Assembly: GCA_004151065.3 (NCBI GenBank)
Contig: NWUY0300034868.1
Location: forward strand, 5,152 to 30,255
Reading direction: 5' to 3'
DNA length: 25,104 bases
Source of the DNA: Larix sibirica
Lineage: Eukaryota > Streptophyta > Pinopsida > Pinales > Pinaceae
Shown one piece after another: positions 10,006-20,157 of this stretch. The notes beneath the pieces are model-generated. The model was not told where the DNA came from, searched no databases, and saw nothing but the letters and a program-made list of their open reading frames with translations. The translations under genes and the position numbers were made by a program. Each line of letters opens with the position of its first letter. Positions within the stretch are counted from its first letter, which is position 1.

Positions 10006-10949
10006 CTTTGTATGCAAATTGTGGTCTCATATTTGTGTGATTGTGTAAAGGTCGTGACTAGGCTTATCTGATTATGCAACCAACACAAGAGATATCTTAC
10101 ATAATACAACAATAGATGAACACTTGGTAGAATTCTTCGAGCACAAGGCCCCCGCGAATGTGACCCCTTCCTGATGCATGCATAATACTAAATCGAATGA
10201 ATTCCAAGGGGGGAGGAAGCCACACCCATTAGTGGTGGGATTAGTGATCATATTGGTCAAATTGGAAATGAAGCATAAAATCTCAATTCTATCAAATCTA
10301 TCATTGAAATGAAATTCAATATAATGTATAGCTTACTTACTTCATAGTATTTCTTTTCTATTCCCAATCTTATTGGATGGAGGAGAGAAAAGAAGATGGA
10401 TGGATCGAGTTCTATGTGAATCCTTATGTATGCCTTGAAGCATGAGCACGAGACTAATAAATTCATTTTTAGTGGGAATTGTATTGGCCAGGTAGTACTT
10501 GGCTTGGCAACACACCAGATTACTCTTGCAAACTTAACTAGTAGTGAAAACCTGTAAAATAATGTCTCCATTAGCTATATGAAACAAGGTTGCATTGCAA
10601 TGCATACCTGTTGACAGTAAAAACTTGTGTTAATAATGGATGCATTGTAACAAGTAGCGTGTATAATGGAGGTTCTCTAGTAAGTTTTTTATGTTTTATG
10701 TTTTCCATTGTTTTTGGGTTTTGTTTGCAATGGCAAAAAACTACTGTGAAATACATATTTTGCATTATCCCAGGCTTATGAAAGATTAGGAAATACTGTG
10801 ATACACTATTTTGATTTCCTTACACCATGCAGGCCACGGGAATGGGCATAATGGCAGTTTGTTGACATCATATAAATGAATTGGGATAACAACATATAAC
10901 CCTGACCCAGTTCAGATAAATGTATATAGGAGTGATATTGTTCGAATAA
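10006..10949. other. Unassigned stretch, no recognised gene
   Basis: I see no protein family in the short open frames on either strand (for example 10257-10571 minus). A GC-richer patch at about 10140-10235 looks retroelement-like but cannot be assigned. Confidence 0.35.
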
Positions 10950-11177
10950 ATGTATATAAGGATGACCCAATTGGCAATATCGCTAGTTCAGTGGAATCTA
11001 GGCCTGAAAGCTCCAACAGCCAAAGTTGACCACTTTATATGCAATGAGGAGGAAGATGAGAATTCGTTGAACAATCTGCTAGTTTTGGAGGTCGAAACTC
11101 CCCATCAGTTGTGCAATATTTTACATGATTTTGCATTCAAAACATGCTTGAATAAGATCTCTGTCACAGAGGTATGA
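10950..11177 (+). other. Possible exon or exon relic, unknown protein
   Basis: A 75-codon open frame runs from 10950 to a stop at 11175. From about 11000 its composition looks protein-like, with an acidic EEEDE patch and a leucine-rich stretch (NNLLVLEVE). The GAG|GTATGA at about 11169-11177 could be a splice donor. I do not recognise the product and the start is arbitrary. A chance open frame is about as likely. Confidence 0.2.
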
Positions 11178-11240
11178 TGGGCGTATTCCTAAGATTTGCA
11201 CTCAACGTTGTGAACTACATGTCTCTAGGATTGGGGGGGA

Positions 11241-12056
11241 ATTTTAAGCAACATGCATATAACACTGACCTCTATATTTCCATATTTATTCTGAAATAAA
11301 TTCTTGGGATATTGCACACCTATGGGGTTATAACGGCTCAAGAAAGAATTATAAGGGTTGATTCTGAGCATGAATATGTAGTGGAACCTGTGAAGAGCAT
11401 ATTGGAAATCGATTTAAGTTTATGAAAAATGTGTAGCAAGCTTACCTTCTTTTGCTATATTCATATGGAAAGCAATAGAGCTTTTGGGCCACACAGATGT
11501 GGTAGACATAATTATGTGCGCAAGGTGGGGGGATTGCTACTAGCCGTACCACACCTTTCAATGGGTAAATTCAATACAAACCCACAAGCTGGGGTCATCC
11601 TTAGTTTGGAACCGGACATAATCAACAGAAGTGTGGGGCCTACCACCGCGGGCACACAGCAACTGAGTTTGCAGGAATCGAACTGGGGTTTCCATCAGGG
11701 CGTCGTTCGTAACTCACCGTTGGCTCCAATACCTCAACCCCAGAAAATGATAGAGATGATAGAGAATGCGAACGCTTCTCTACCAATGCCTTGCTTAACA
11801 TCCTTATATTTCATTATATAACGTATACTGAACACTGAATCTAGTATTTGAAAAATGGTATGTGCCGAGCCACAACAAATATGCTCAAGTGGATTTTTTT
11901 ATAAGAGGGATGCACCCAAATATTGCTCATAGCATTGGAGGGGATAAAATGTATTATTTTCTCATACTTGGTAATGCACATATTTTTGGTAGCTTCATTA
12001 TTGTTTTGGTTTCCTTTGCAATTATCTTAATCATTTCATAGAAATATGTAATTTGT
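11241..12056. repeat. Dispersed repeat copy 1 (paralogue of 13494-14150)
   Basis: It aligns with 13494-14150 over its whole length at what looks like 85-90% identity. Landmarks are 'ggggttataacg' near 11324, 'ggaaagcaatagagc' near 11467, 'gatgatagagaatgcg' near 11755, 'tatttcattatataa' near 11806 and 'ttttataagagggatgcaccca' near 11897-11918. Similarity stops at about 11241 and 12056. The long open frame at 11429-11821 mixes this repeat with the SINE-like insert and is not a real protein. It is probably a mobile-element-derived unit or a local duplication. Confidence 0.75.
11579..11740 (-). mobile_element. SINE-like insertion, tRNA-derived, minus strand
   Basis: This ~160 bp segment is present in repeat copy 1 but absent from the equivalent position near 13830 in copy 2, so it is an insertion or a deletion there. 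On the minus strand it carries a B-box GTTCGATTCC (11674-11683) and, upstream of it, a tRNA-head-like TGGAGCCAACGGTGAG (about 11713-11728) in the A-box position. The spacing fits a tRNA-derived SINE. The 3' part is not recognised. Only a few bases (ca) are shared at the ends, so the target-site duplication is unclear. Confidence 0.6.
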
Positions 12057-12083
12057 TTTTTTTAACCATGGGAACAACAACCT

Positions 12084-12084
12084 N
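12084..12084. other. Assembly gap (single N)
   Basis: A single N sits where AT-rich repeat sequence changes abruptly to a GC-richer block. It marks a contig join of unknown true length. Confidence 0.85.
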
Positions 12085-12990
12085 GGGGCCTAGGAGAAAA
12101 TGTCGAAGTTGATCGACAAGAAGGAGGGAGACCAGAGGGAGTGCTGACGACCACTGGTGCGGAAGTTAAGGTTAGCAGTCAAAGCGAGGAAGTCAAGCAG
12201 AAGCTATCGATACATGGTCGATAGGAGCAAGAGGTCGAGAGTCGACAAGTTGAAGGTCGATAGATGACAGGAAGTAGTGTAGGCGTCGAAGGTCGACATG
12301 TGGTTGAATGATGACACCGACGGAGGCGGCATGGAGCCAAGCATGGAGGAAGGGGCAGAATGGAATATATGGAAGTTATGTCAAAGGATGAAGAAGTGCA
12401 GTCTGGTCGAGGAAGATCATGGGCCGACAACTGCCACAGAGTTGGAGAAGCGCAAAATTCAAATAGGAGTACTTAGCAGTCGTTCGGGGTTGTTGAGGAA
12501 GTTGTGAGCAGTTATGTACGTTGTTGAGGATGAAGACAGATGTCACCATAGGAATAATTTTTGTAACACGACCAGAGGGTACTGAAAACTGCAGGTGTAC
12601 AGGATCTGGAGGATTCGACGGATAGAGAGGAAGAGTGTCTCAGGGAATGGAGTAGGCCTTTGGAAGAGCAGCAGCAGAGTAGAAGAGCAGTGAGAAGGCA
12701 TAGTGAGAGGGATCCGATCCATAGCTCATCGTTCAGCAAAGAACCAGGAGAGGGAGAATATCGCACACAGTTGAGAACATACCAGAGGCATATTTTCATT
12801 ATTTATATTGTAATCAAGCTAAGGCTGACTAGTTCATAGTTTTACTTTGTATTTAACATTGTAATCTCATTCAATTTAACAGAAGAAGCCAACTTCTGGC
12901 ATTCAGTTCATGACCATAATTGTGAGCATTGTGTTGTGTTGTGTGTATTGTTAAGCAAGAAGGTCCGGCTGGCCCCTCCTTGTGCCAAAA
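12085..12990. repeat. GC-richer retrotransposon-like block (LTR or leader)
   Basis: Composition changes sharply at the N: about 12085-12780 is purine-rich with repeated GGTCGA/GTCGAC words at about 12100-12300. It then passes into 12800-12990, with 'attgtaatctcattcaattt' and a TGTTGTGTTGTGTGTATTG run, a style seen in R-U5 parts of plant LTRs. No long frame survives and no terminal repeats are found in the window. The label is inferred from composition and style, not from a family match. Confidence 0.4.
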
Positions 12991-13493
12991 CTTCCAATAA
13001 AATTGTATTTAAACCAAGATATATAAAGTAAACTTGATAAAGAATACATTAATGAACAATAAAGCAAGAAACGCAATTCACTAGTAATTTGAATCAATTA
13101 TGAATTAAATATGAGCATAGATATTAGTAGTGACAATGCAAAGTTCAAATATTTTGTTGGAACAATTTTCATCTACGTCATCATCTACGTCATCTACGTT
13201 CTATACGAATATGGATTTTATAGTAGATTCATCAGGAATATTCACCGCTTGTAAATATTCTATACTTTGGATTATTTAATGAGAAGAATACAGAGGCCAA
13301 CAACCCTATGTACATACAATTTCTAGCCAGCATGCTCAGCCTTGGATATTACATCTTGAGAGCCATTCTTTTTTTGGCTAAAAATATTGCTTTTGGGTGT
13401 GTATTTTCTTACACGCATTTGAAAGAGTTCCTGAATGTTGTTTTTCTTAAATCGCAAAATACTAAATTCTGCACATGTGTAGACTTCATTACA
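12991..13493. other. AT-rich stretch with a short CATCTACGT repeat
   Basis: 'catctacgt' occurs three times within 13170-13199. The remaining sequence has no recognised gene. The open frame from 13308 to 13616 runs into repeat copy 2 and has no family resemblance. Confidence 0.45.
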
Positions 13494-14150
13494 AAATTTT
13501 CAACAACATGCATATACCACCGACCTCTATATTTCCATAGTTATTCTGAAACAAATTCTTGGGACATTGCACATCTATGGGGTTATAACGACTCAAGAAA
13601 GACTTATAAGGGTTGATTATGAGCATGAGTCTATAGTGGAACCTATGAAGAGCATGTTGGAAATAGATTTAAGTTTATGAAAACTATGTAGCAAGATCAC
13701 CTTATTTTTCTATATTTGTATGGAAAGCAATAGAGCCTTTGGGCCATGAGATGTGGTAAACACAATTATGTGTGCAAGGTGTGGGGATTGCTACTAAACA
13801 TACGACAAGTTGCAATGGGTAAATTCAATACAGAAAGGTGGTGTATAAAGATGATAGAGAATGCGAGCGCTTCTCTACCCGTGCCTTTCTTAGCATCCTT
13901 ATATTTCATTATATAATGTATACTGAACATCGAATCTAGTATTTGAAAAATGGTATGTGCAAAGCCACAAAAATATGCTCAAGTGGATATTTTTATAAGA
14001 GGGATGCACCCACATATTGCTCATAACATCGGAGGGGATAATATATCTTTTTTTCTCATACCTGGTCATGCACATATTTTTGGAAGATTCATTATTGTTT
14101 TGGTTTCCTTTCAATTATCTTAATCATTACATAGAAATATGTAATTTGTT
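13494..14150. repeat. Dispersed repeat copy 2 (paralogue of 11241-12056)
   Basis: It is the same sequence as copy 1 without the SINE-like insert. It begins near 'aacaacatgcatata' (13501) and ends near 'tagaaatatgtaatttgtt' (about 14150), where the two copies diverge. At the insert position it reads 'ttcaatacagaaaggtgg' (about 13825), the apparently empty site. Confidence 0.75.
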
Positions 14151-14531
14151 ATGAATAGTTTTTTACTTGTAAATAGGTCATATACCAATTAATTGCGAAA
14201 TATGTGCCCCTTTTATTCTCACATGGATTATTAAGGAATAAAAAAATATAGCCACTATTGAAAATCAGTCAGATTTCCAGTCCTTACACCACCTAGTTGT
14301 TAGTGTAGTTCATTTGAATTACAAGATAATCTCGAGGATACTCATCAAGGCAGTTCAATGAGATTATTTGAAGACTTATTCAACGTCAAAGAAAATTTAA
14401 TTCCTCTATCCATATATATAAACATGGAATGCAATATATCTGCATAAATGATAAATGTTTGACAGTATATTAACTTAGATATTTATGAATTTAAAAACAA
14501 GTAACCTATTTACCTCGACCTATGGATAATT

Positions 14532-14666
14532 GAGTGCATTGTTGCAGGAGAAATTCTAAGACAAGCATAACCGTACTGGGACAAGGTAGAAGTGGGTAAT
14601 TTATGGAGTGCATTGTTGGAGGAGAAAGTCCAAGACAAGCATAACCATATTGGGACAAGGCAAAAG
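14532..14666. repeat. 74 bp tandem repeat, two units
   Basis: 'gagtgcattgttgcaggaga' at 14532 recurs at 14606 as 'gagtgcattgttggaggaga'. Both units contain 'agacaagcataacc' and 'tgggacaagg'. About 60 bases of each unit are conserved. Confidence 0.85.
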
Positions 14667-15095
14667 AAGATAGCGAATCATACACCAAAAAATTGCAATT
14701 GAAGGTACCCTTCCTGAGATGCAAATCCTTCTCTTGTACATGCAATGAGTAGTCTTTCCCGACACTATTGTAGCTTTGGCCAATGCTAAACTTGACATTT
14801 TCTCATACTTGTACACACAGTAATGGCTTTTCTCTCAGACTGGAAATTTACAGTTAGCAGACCACCTTAGAGGCACTCTAAATTGCCAGCCTGAGTGTAA
14901 GAACATTACCGTGCCTACTCTTTTCCATGGAAAGAAAAGGAGATAAGTGATGACCAATTCAGAAATTACATCAATATGTATTCAGAGAAGAGTATACATG
15001 GTACAACAGGTGCAACAGCTGAGGCTTTCACAAGGCAAGCCGATAAGGATGCACTTGATATAAACAAGGGTGGTGAATAGAAAAACAACGGTGGC

Positions 15096-15138
15096 AGTGA
15101 CAAAGGCGGTGGGCAGTGGAAGTGACAAAGGCGGTGGG
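15096..15138. repeat. Short 25 bp tandem repeat
   Basis: 'agtgacaaaggcggtggg' occurs exactly at 15096-15113 and 15121-15138. Confidence 0.8.
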
Positions 15139-15234
15139 TGGTGGAAATCAATGCATAGTGTGGAGACTAAGGTCATGCATTAAATGCATCAAGTAAATGT
15201 CTATGCCTCCCTACGAAATAAGCTATTAAAAAAA

Positions 15235-15337
15235 TTAGGATAAACAAGCACCTCTCCGACAATAACGCTTCAAAGTGATAACCAAAAACTTAGGATAAAC
15301 AAACACCTCTTCGACAATAATGCTTCAAAGTGATAAC
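15235..15337. repeat. 55 bp tandem repeat, two units
   Basis: Units begin at 15235 and 15290 (ttaggataaacaa.cacctct.cgacaataa.gcttc) with three differences. The second large-block copy begins inside the first unit, directly after the N at 20237. Confidence 0.85.
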
Positions 15338-15722
15338 CATTCGTATGATGGATAAAATTTTAAGAAAATAAACAAATTAAGCCTACAATATAAAACTATA
15401 TAAAAAAGTTAAAAAATTATGGTCAAAAGGAAAACTAATATGTAGTTGAGTGCATATTGAATACAATATACCTGCTATGGCCTTTGGCAGGTATAATAAT
15501 GCTGCAATTTACTTCCCTTTCTTATCTGCATGACACCTTGGTAACTCTTCCTTTTTAAAAATATTGTTGTTACTCGAAATCCATAGCCTATGATTGCCAT
15601 GTGTAACATATATATACTAGGATGCTATCTACAAACCATAAGGCATGGGTAAATGTATGCTCTAGAAAATGGCATGATTATTATAAAATATCCATGCTAA
15701 CTACACGTGACAATGTTACCAT

Positions 15723-15850
15723 CATTTACTTTTACCTGGCATAAGACATTGCAATGTTTGTTCCTGGTGTGGTTGGAGATCTACCTCATTTACTTTTACC
15801 TGGCACAAGACATTGCAATGTTTGTTCCTGGTGTGGTTGGAGATCTACCT
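15723..15850. repeat. 64 bp tandem repeat, two units, copy-number variant
   Basis: Unit 1 (15723-15786) and unit 2 (15787-15850) differ at one base (ggcataag versus ggcacaag). The second block copy carries a single unit at 20711-20774, with the unit 1 variant. Confidence 0.95.
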
Positions 15851-16069
15851 CAACACTCAACTTTTTATTGCTTGGTAACTGCTTCAACCTACTTCTGCAC
15901 TCAACTAATGTGAAATTAATGTTTTTAATAATATTTTAAAACATGCATCTATGGGAATCAATGTTTTTACGAATTTTTTTCTAGAGAAAAGTGACAAAGA
16001 ATTGGCATTAATAGAGTTGAGAAATGTCGAGGAGTTGTATGCCAATTTATGTCTTCCATCCACATAACT

Positions 16070-17280
16070 CAAAGATAATGAGTGTGGAAAAATTATTTCT
16101 AGGGTGTCCCTTAGTGGTGTCTTATTCACCCACAGAACATGGAGGCCCCCTTGAAGGAATTGGATATAATTATTTCGATGCTCACCTTAAGAAGGTTAGT
16201 TTGCATTTTCATTTTCATTTAAACAAAATAAATATTATTGCATTGGTAAATCTGATTGCACATTGAACCTACTAGATTTACATATAGAGTAGCAAAGACA
16301 AAGTTCCACAATTTTCTTTGATAGAAATTTACAATCCAGTAGAAAGCTAAGTAAATATAAGAACAAAATATTCCTAGTTAATTTATGCTATATTCATGCA
16401 TTTATTCCTATGAAGGAAATTTATTACATATTTCATATGCAAGGTTGAGAGATGCATATGTGTAGTTGAAATGGTCAACTAATAGTTGGGAAATGAAGTT
16501 CATAAGGCAAAGGAAAAAAAAAATTAACAAAGAAATATTATGTCTCATACATTTTCTTGGAATTGTGGCATTGCAAGACTTGTTTGTTTGGGATTATCGA
16601 ATTGCCTGTCCAAAAAAGTTTACATTAGGAAGACAAGATTGGCAAGGTGAGCATTCTGATACCCAAAGAGTTGCTCCTCCTTAAAAGTTGATACACAAAT
16701 AGACATTAATCAAATATATATATTGAATTGATTTTTTTATGTGTGTAGTCTTTCCTAAGACGTTTCATCATATGAAAAACACATTCATCCTGATCTAGTA
16801 GGTTTTTCTTTGGGACTGACCTAAATAACAATGGACTTCTAGCTAATGCTTTTCTTTGTATCTAAATTAGTCACATCTTTTTTTTTGGACTCCTTTACCC
16901 CCTTAGATGGATGTTTCAAAGCTATCTCTACGGGAAATATTTGGAGAAGCTTGTGAATGAAGAAATACAGGGCTTTCAACAACATGAGTAGGTCGATCTT
17001 GAAGGAGTGGAGCTTCTTCCCATGGGAGAAGGGGACTAGGATGAAGATAGGAGACCTTTAGAAACTGGAGCCATCTACTTGTGGAAACATTAATAAATGA
17101 ACCCCGTGAGGTAATTAACAATAAAAATAATGGATTCCTTGAAGAGGTTTATGCCTATTACAACTGTGACGATCTAGAGGAAGACAAAGAGAATTGTATT
17201 GAAGATGGGGCCTTGGTTGATCTAGAAGACATTGCTGACAAAGCTTCATTCCCCGTTAAAATTGGAATTTACATAAATTA
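16070..17280 (+). pseudogene. Broken gene relic, TYW1-like (flavodoxin domain and acidic linker)
   Basis: The best-preserved part is 16950-17280. In successive frames it reads AFNNMSRSILKE, then GVELLPMGEGD, then TFRNWSHLLVETL, followed by an acidic linker (about 17100-17280) with DLEEDKEN and ALVDLEDIADKAS. From memory of the family, this order fits the end of the flavodoxin-like domain and the linker of plant TYW1, the radical-SAM enzyme that makes 4-demethylwyosine in tRNA-Phe at the endoplasmic reticulum. I did not verify it by alignment. The radical-SAM domain is absent. An earlier open piece (16075-16196; GCPLVVSYSPTEHGGPLEG, followed by AAG|GTTAGT like a splice donor) could be an upstream flavodoxin exon, but that match is weak. 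The frame changes at about 16985-17045 and the stop at 17279 indicate a pseudogene. The open frame at 16466-16684 lies between and is not assigned. Confidence 0.42.
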
Positions 17281-18588
17281 ATTTGGAAAGGTTAATGGAC
17301 TTATTTGGGTTTCTAATAAAGACGAACACAGTACCAAAGGCTACGGTTATGCCCAAAACTTAGAGAAACAAGTACTTTATTTATTTCATTCCTCATTTTA
17401 AAACACAAAAGTTAAGTTGTGGGCTTGCTTACATAGTGGTACCAAAATTGCTCCCATATTCCAGGTTGTTATTCATCACTATGTAGTGCAAGAATCAAGG
17501 TTGAATGCAAGCGTGTCCCTAAAGAAGAAAGAAATAGAGTCCAACGACACATAAATGACTATAAATGTAGACACTAACTTACCATAGAGAGATCCTCATG
17601 TGCCAGTTTCTTTGAAGGTATGCTTCTTGACATAATTTATAATTACAATCCCCCTGTACCAATTTCTTTGAAGATATGAATTCTTTACATAATTACAAAA
17701 AACATGTTAATCCAACCTGTATTAGCTGTATGAATGACACATGTTTGTATCAATTGTATAGTTTAAAGAGAAGTAATTCTAATTTTCTTGCATGGAGCAG
17801 CTCCTGCATGTTTATAAATATAAATTGTAAATTGTAGAGTAATTTCAAGGATATGGGAATAGAACTATTGACCTTAAATATCTCCATGGAGCTCTTATGT
17901 TGTTAACAAGTGGCACACATTTCTATAATCAAAATGCCTTTCTACCATGCAAAGCTGAGCATGTACATGACTATGTCATTAGGGTGGAAGGTACACTATC
18001 ATGGGGTTTGCTAGGACCACATATGAACATAAGATGCAAAATTATGCTAGTATTCAATCAAAATATTGACTTGTAGATATAAAGAGTTGAGGCAAAAGGT
18101 GGTGCAAACACGGTGATGAGAAGGTTGAGAAAAGGGGTTGCAAATAGTGGTAAGATCGAAGGATGAGGGAAAGACACGGTGGTGAGATAGGCGATATAGT
18201 TAATGCATGTGGTTGACATGTTCATTTCATTTAATGTGATACAAAATAAATAATAATATCAGTTAGATTCTGACTATAGCCGCATGAAACTTCAATCATG
18301 TACAATTTTCATGCATTCGTTGACAACCTGAAATAAGACCTCGAACCATTAGGTCAATAAAAAAATGGAAAAATAAAAACTATATCATAAACTTTGGACA
18401 AAATAAAATTGTGTAAAAGGTCAAACATGAAGCAATTGAAATTCAACAATGAATCGAATGCAATACTCCCTGCTCGCCTTCGGCAAGGACTACCACGTAA
18501 AAACCTCTAACTTGAGGCCATTTTGATGTGACAGTGATGATAATTATCAAAATTTGTTTGGCTCCTCATGGGGATATATTATTCATCG
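17281..18588. other. Non-coding stretch within block copy 1
   Basis: No gene is recognised. About 18060-18200 is GGTGG/GATGAG-rich and resembles the patch at 15068-15143. The stretch near 18459-18500 resembles 15464-15500 (a GC-rich 'cctgct...cctt.ggca' motif in AT-rich DNA), suggesting an old internal duplication. Confidence 0.4.
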
Positions 18589-18649
18589 TTCTTAATATTA
18601 TTGAGATTCACGGGCCCTTCATGGAATGAATTCTCGATAATATTAAGAA
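18589..18649. repeat. Strong hairpin (inverted repeat)
   Basis: 'ttcttaatattattgaga' (18589-18606) pairs with 'tctcgataatattaagaa' (18632-18649), with one G-T wobble position. The inner bases (ttca / tgaa) extend the stem. The loop is about 15-20 bases and contains gggccc. It is repeated at 23513-23573 in block copy 2. Confidence 0.75.
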
Positions 18650-18730
18650 TTTCGAGGAGTGAAAATCTAAGTAATTTATCGTGTGGTCTAGCTTAAATAT
18701 TGGCTTTGTGCTACGATGTAAGAATATTTG

Positions 18731-18962
18731 GAATTTGAAAAAGTAAGAACAATGTTATTAATCATTGGTTTAATTTCATTACAATAACGTAGTACTCGAA
18801 ATCCATATAGCTCATGTGTGCACTTCCATTTATTGAGATAATCACATAATTTGAAAAGTAAGAATAATGTTCTTAATCATTGGTTTAATTTCATTCAAAC
18901 AATCTATTTCTCCAAACTCATATATCCCATGTGTGTGCTTCCATTTTTTGAGATTAATGACA
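18731..18962. repeat. Diverged ~116 bp tandem duplication
   Basis: Units begin at about 18731 and 18848. Both contain 'taatcattggtttaatttcatt', then 'catgtgtg' and 'cttccatt.*ttgaga'. The block copy 2 equivalent is at 23655-23886. Confidence 0.8.
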
Positions 18963-19015
18963 TGTTTGACAAGCCAAATTTATATCACTTGATTATAATA
19001 AAGTACTTTATCCAC

Positions 19016-19314
19016 ACACACGTGTATTGAGCCTCAAGAATTAGCTCAATCAATTGAAACATCTGCTTAAGGTATGTTGCTGACAAGGAGGCCATAAATG
19101 ACAGGTTCAACTTCACTTGAGTCCCTCAAGATTACCAATTGTTATTGAGGAAGCGATGGAAGCATCTTTTTTTGGGGTGGAATGTGACAATATTATTAGA
19201 TACATTTTTTTTTAGATCATAAAGGTTTAAGTGAAGGTTAGAAAATTTGGGAGGTCACTTTGCTAGGAAGCAATGTGATATGCTTGAGGAATTATTGGAT
19301 ATCATGTCTCCTCC
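19016..19314 (+). repeat. ~300 bp dispersed repeat, unit 1 (SINE-like)
   Basis: It aligns with 19857-20157 along its whole length. Both begin with 'acacacgtgtattg', then 'ttagctcaatcaattga' (19041-19057, tRNA A-box-like) and, about 50 bases on, 'aggttcaactt' (19103-19113), a partial B-box. Later landmarks are 'gattaccaattgttattgag' and 'ttggatatcat.tctcct'. The Pol III boxes are degraded and other repeat classes remain possible. Confidence 0.6.
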
Positions 19315-19856
19315 TATCACCCTTTTGTATAATTGTAAATGTTGAATTGGTTGTCAAACCATTTCACCTTAAGAAAAATATGTGATCCATCTTATGAAAC
19401 TCGACCCCTAGTAGTAACTTAAAGCTATAGTTATAAAACAAAAGGTCAACGTGACTTAAAATTTAGAGATATATCCAAATCAATTTGCAATGAATCTTAT
19501 CTATGTTCCTAGCACACGTTTCTCGCTTTCCATATTTAGGAAAAAAACATCAATGACAACTTCCATAGAAAACTTCATCTTTGAATACTAATGTATGAAA
19601 GCACATTTTCTCCATCATTTATGAAAAAAAAATCCTTTCTTTGGCCCATTATTATACTCATTAGTGGCTTGAGATAGAAGTTAAATATAATAGTGGATAT
19701 ATTCTAATTATCACTATCTTACTTCATATGGTGTACTTAACAAAACAAATAATCATTGACGTTGTTTACTTTTCTCAAACATGAATATACTCTTTGATGA
19801 TCATCAATATGTTTCCACATTATTTTTATTGAATAATCCATGGCATATCCCATAAA
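19315..19856. other. Non-coding spacer between the two ~300 bp repeats
   Basis: AT-rich with no open frame, RNA gene or clear repeat recognised on either strand. Confidence 0.5.
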
Positions 19857-20157
19857 ACACACGTGTATTGGGCCTAAAGGATTAGCTCAATCAATTGAAC
19901 CATTTGCTTAAGGTATGTTGCTGACGAGGAGGCCATAAATCACAGGTACAAATTTGGTCGAGTCCCTCAAGATTACCAATTGTTATTGAGGAAGTGATGG
20001 AAGCATCTTTTTTATTTGGGGGGATCCAATAGTATTATTGGATACAATTATTTTCATATCATAAGAGTTCAAGTGAAGGTTGGAAAACTTGGGAAGCAAA
20101 TTTTCCATGAGGCAATGTGAAATCCTTGAGGAACCCTTGGATATCATTTCTCCTTGT
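19857..20157 (+). repeat. ~300 bp dispersed repeat, unit 2 (SINE-like)
   Basis: Second unit, 841 bp downstream of unit 1 and in the same orientation. The A-box-like part is at about 19882-19898; the B-box position reads 'aggtacaaattt' (about 19944), more decayed than in unit 1. The minus-strand open frame at 20059-20250 crosses the N and is not a gene. Confidence 0.6.

Larger units (their letters stand above)
14151..15234. other. Unassigned stretch, no recognised gene
   Basis: It contains the two tandem repeats listed separately and a GGTGG-rich patch at 15068-15143. The open frames on the minus strand at 14506-14816 and 14966-15176 arise from those repeats and do not resemble proteins. Confidence 0.4.

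Noticed and set aside
10257-10571. 104-codon minus-strand open frame
   Set aside because: It has no recognisable motif and biased hydrophobic composition, and AT-rich DNA of this length gives such frames by chance.
11429-11821. 130-codon plus-strand open frame, the longest in the window
   Set aside because: It runs through a dispersed repeat and then antisense through a SINE-like insert. The paralogue at 13494-14150 does not keep the frame.
12179-12799. Open frames on both strands in the GC-richer block
   Set aside because: They follow from fewer stop codons in GC-richer, purine-biased repeat DNA. The translations are low in complexity and match no family that I know.
13170-13199. CRISPR-like short repeats (catctacgt three times)
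   Set aside because: The units are only about 9-12 bases, with no spacers of regular length, in plant DNA. This is a microsatellite-like run.
16466-16684. 72-codon plus-strand open frame as a TYW1-like exon
   Set aside because: No frame here resembles the expected flavodoxin middle section. It may be intron or unrelated sequence, so I did not assign it a function.
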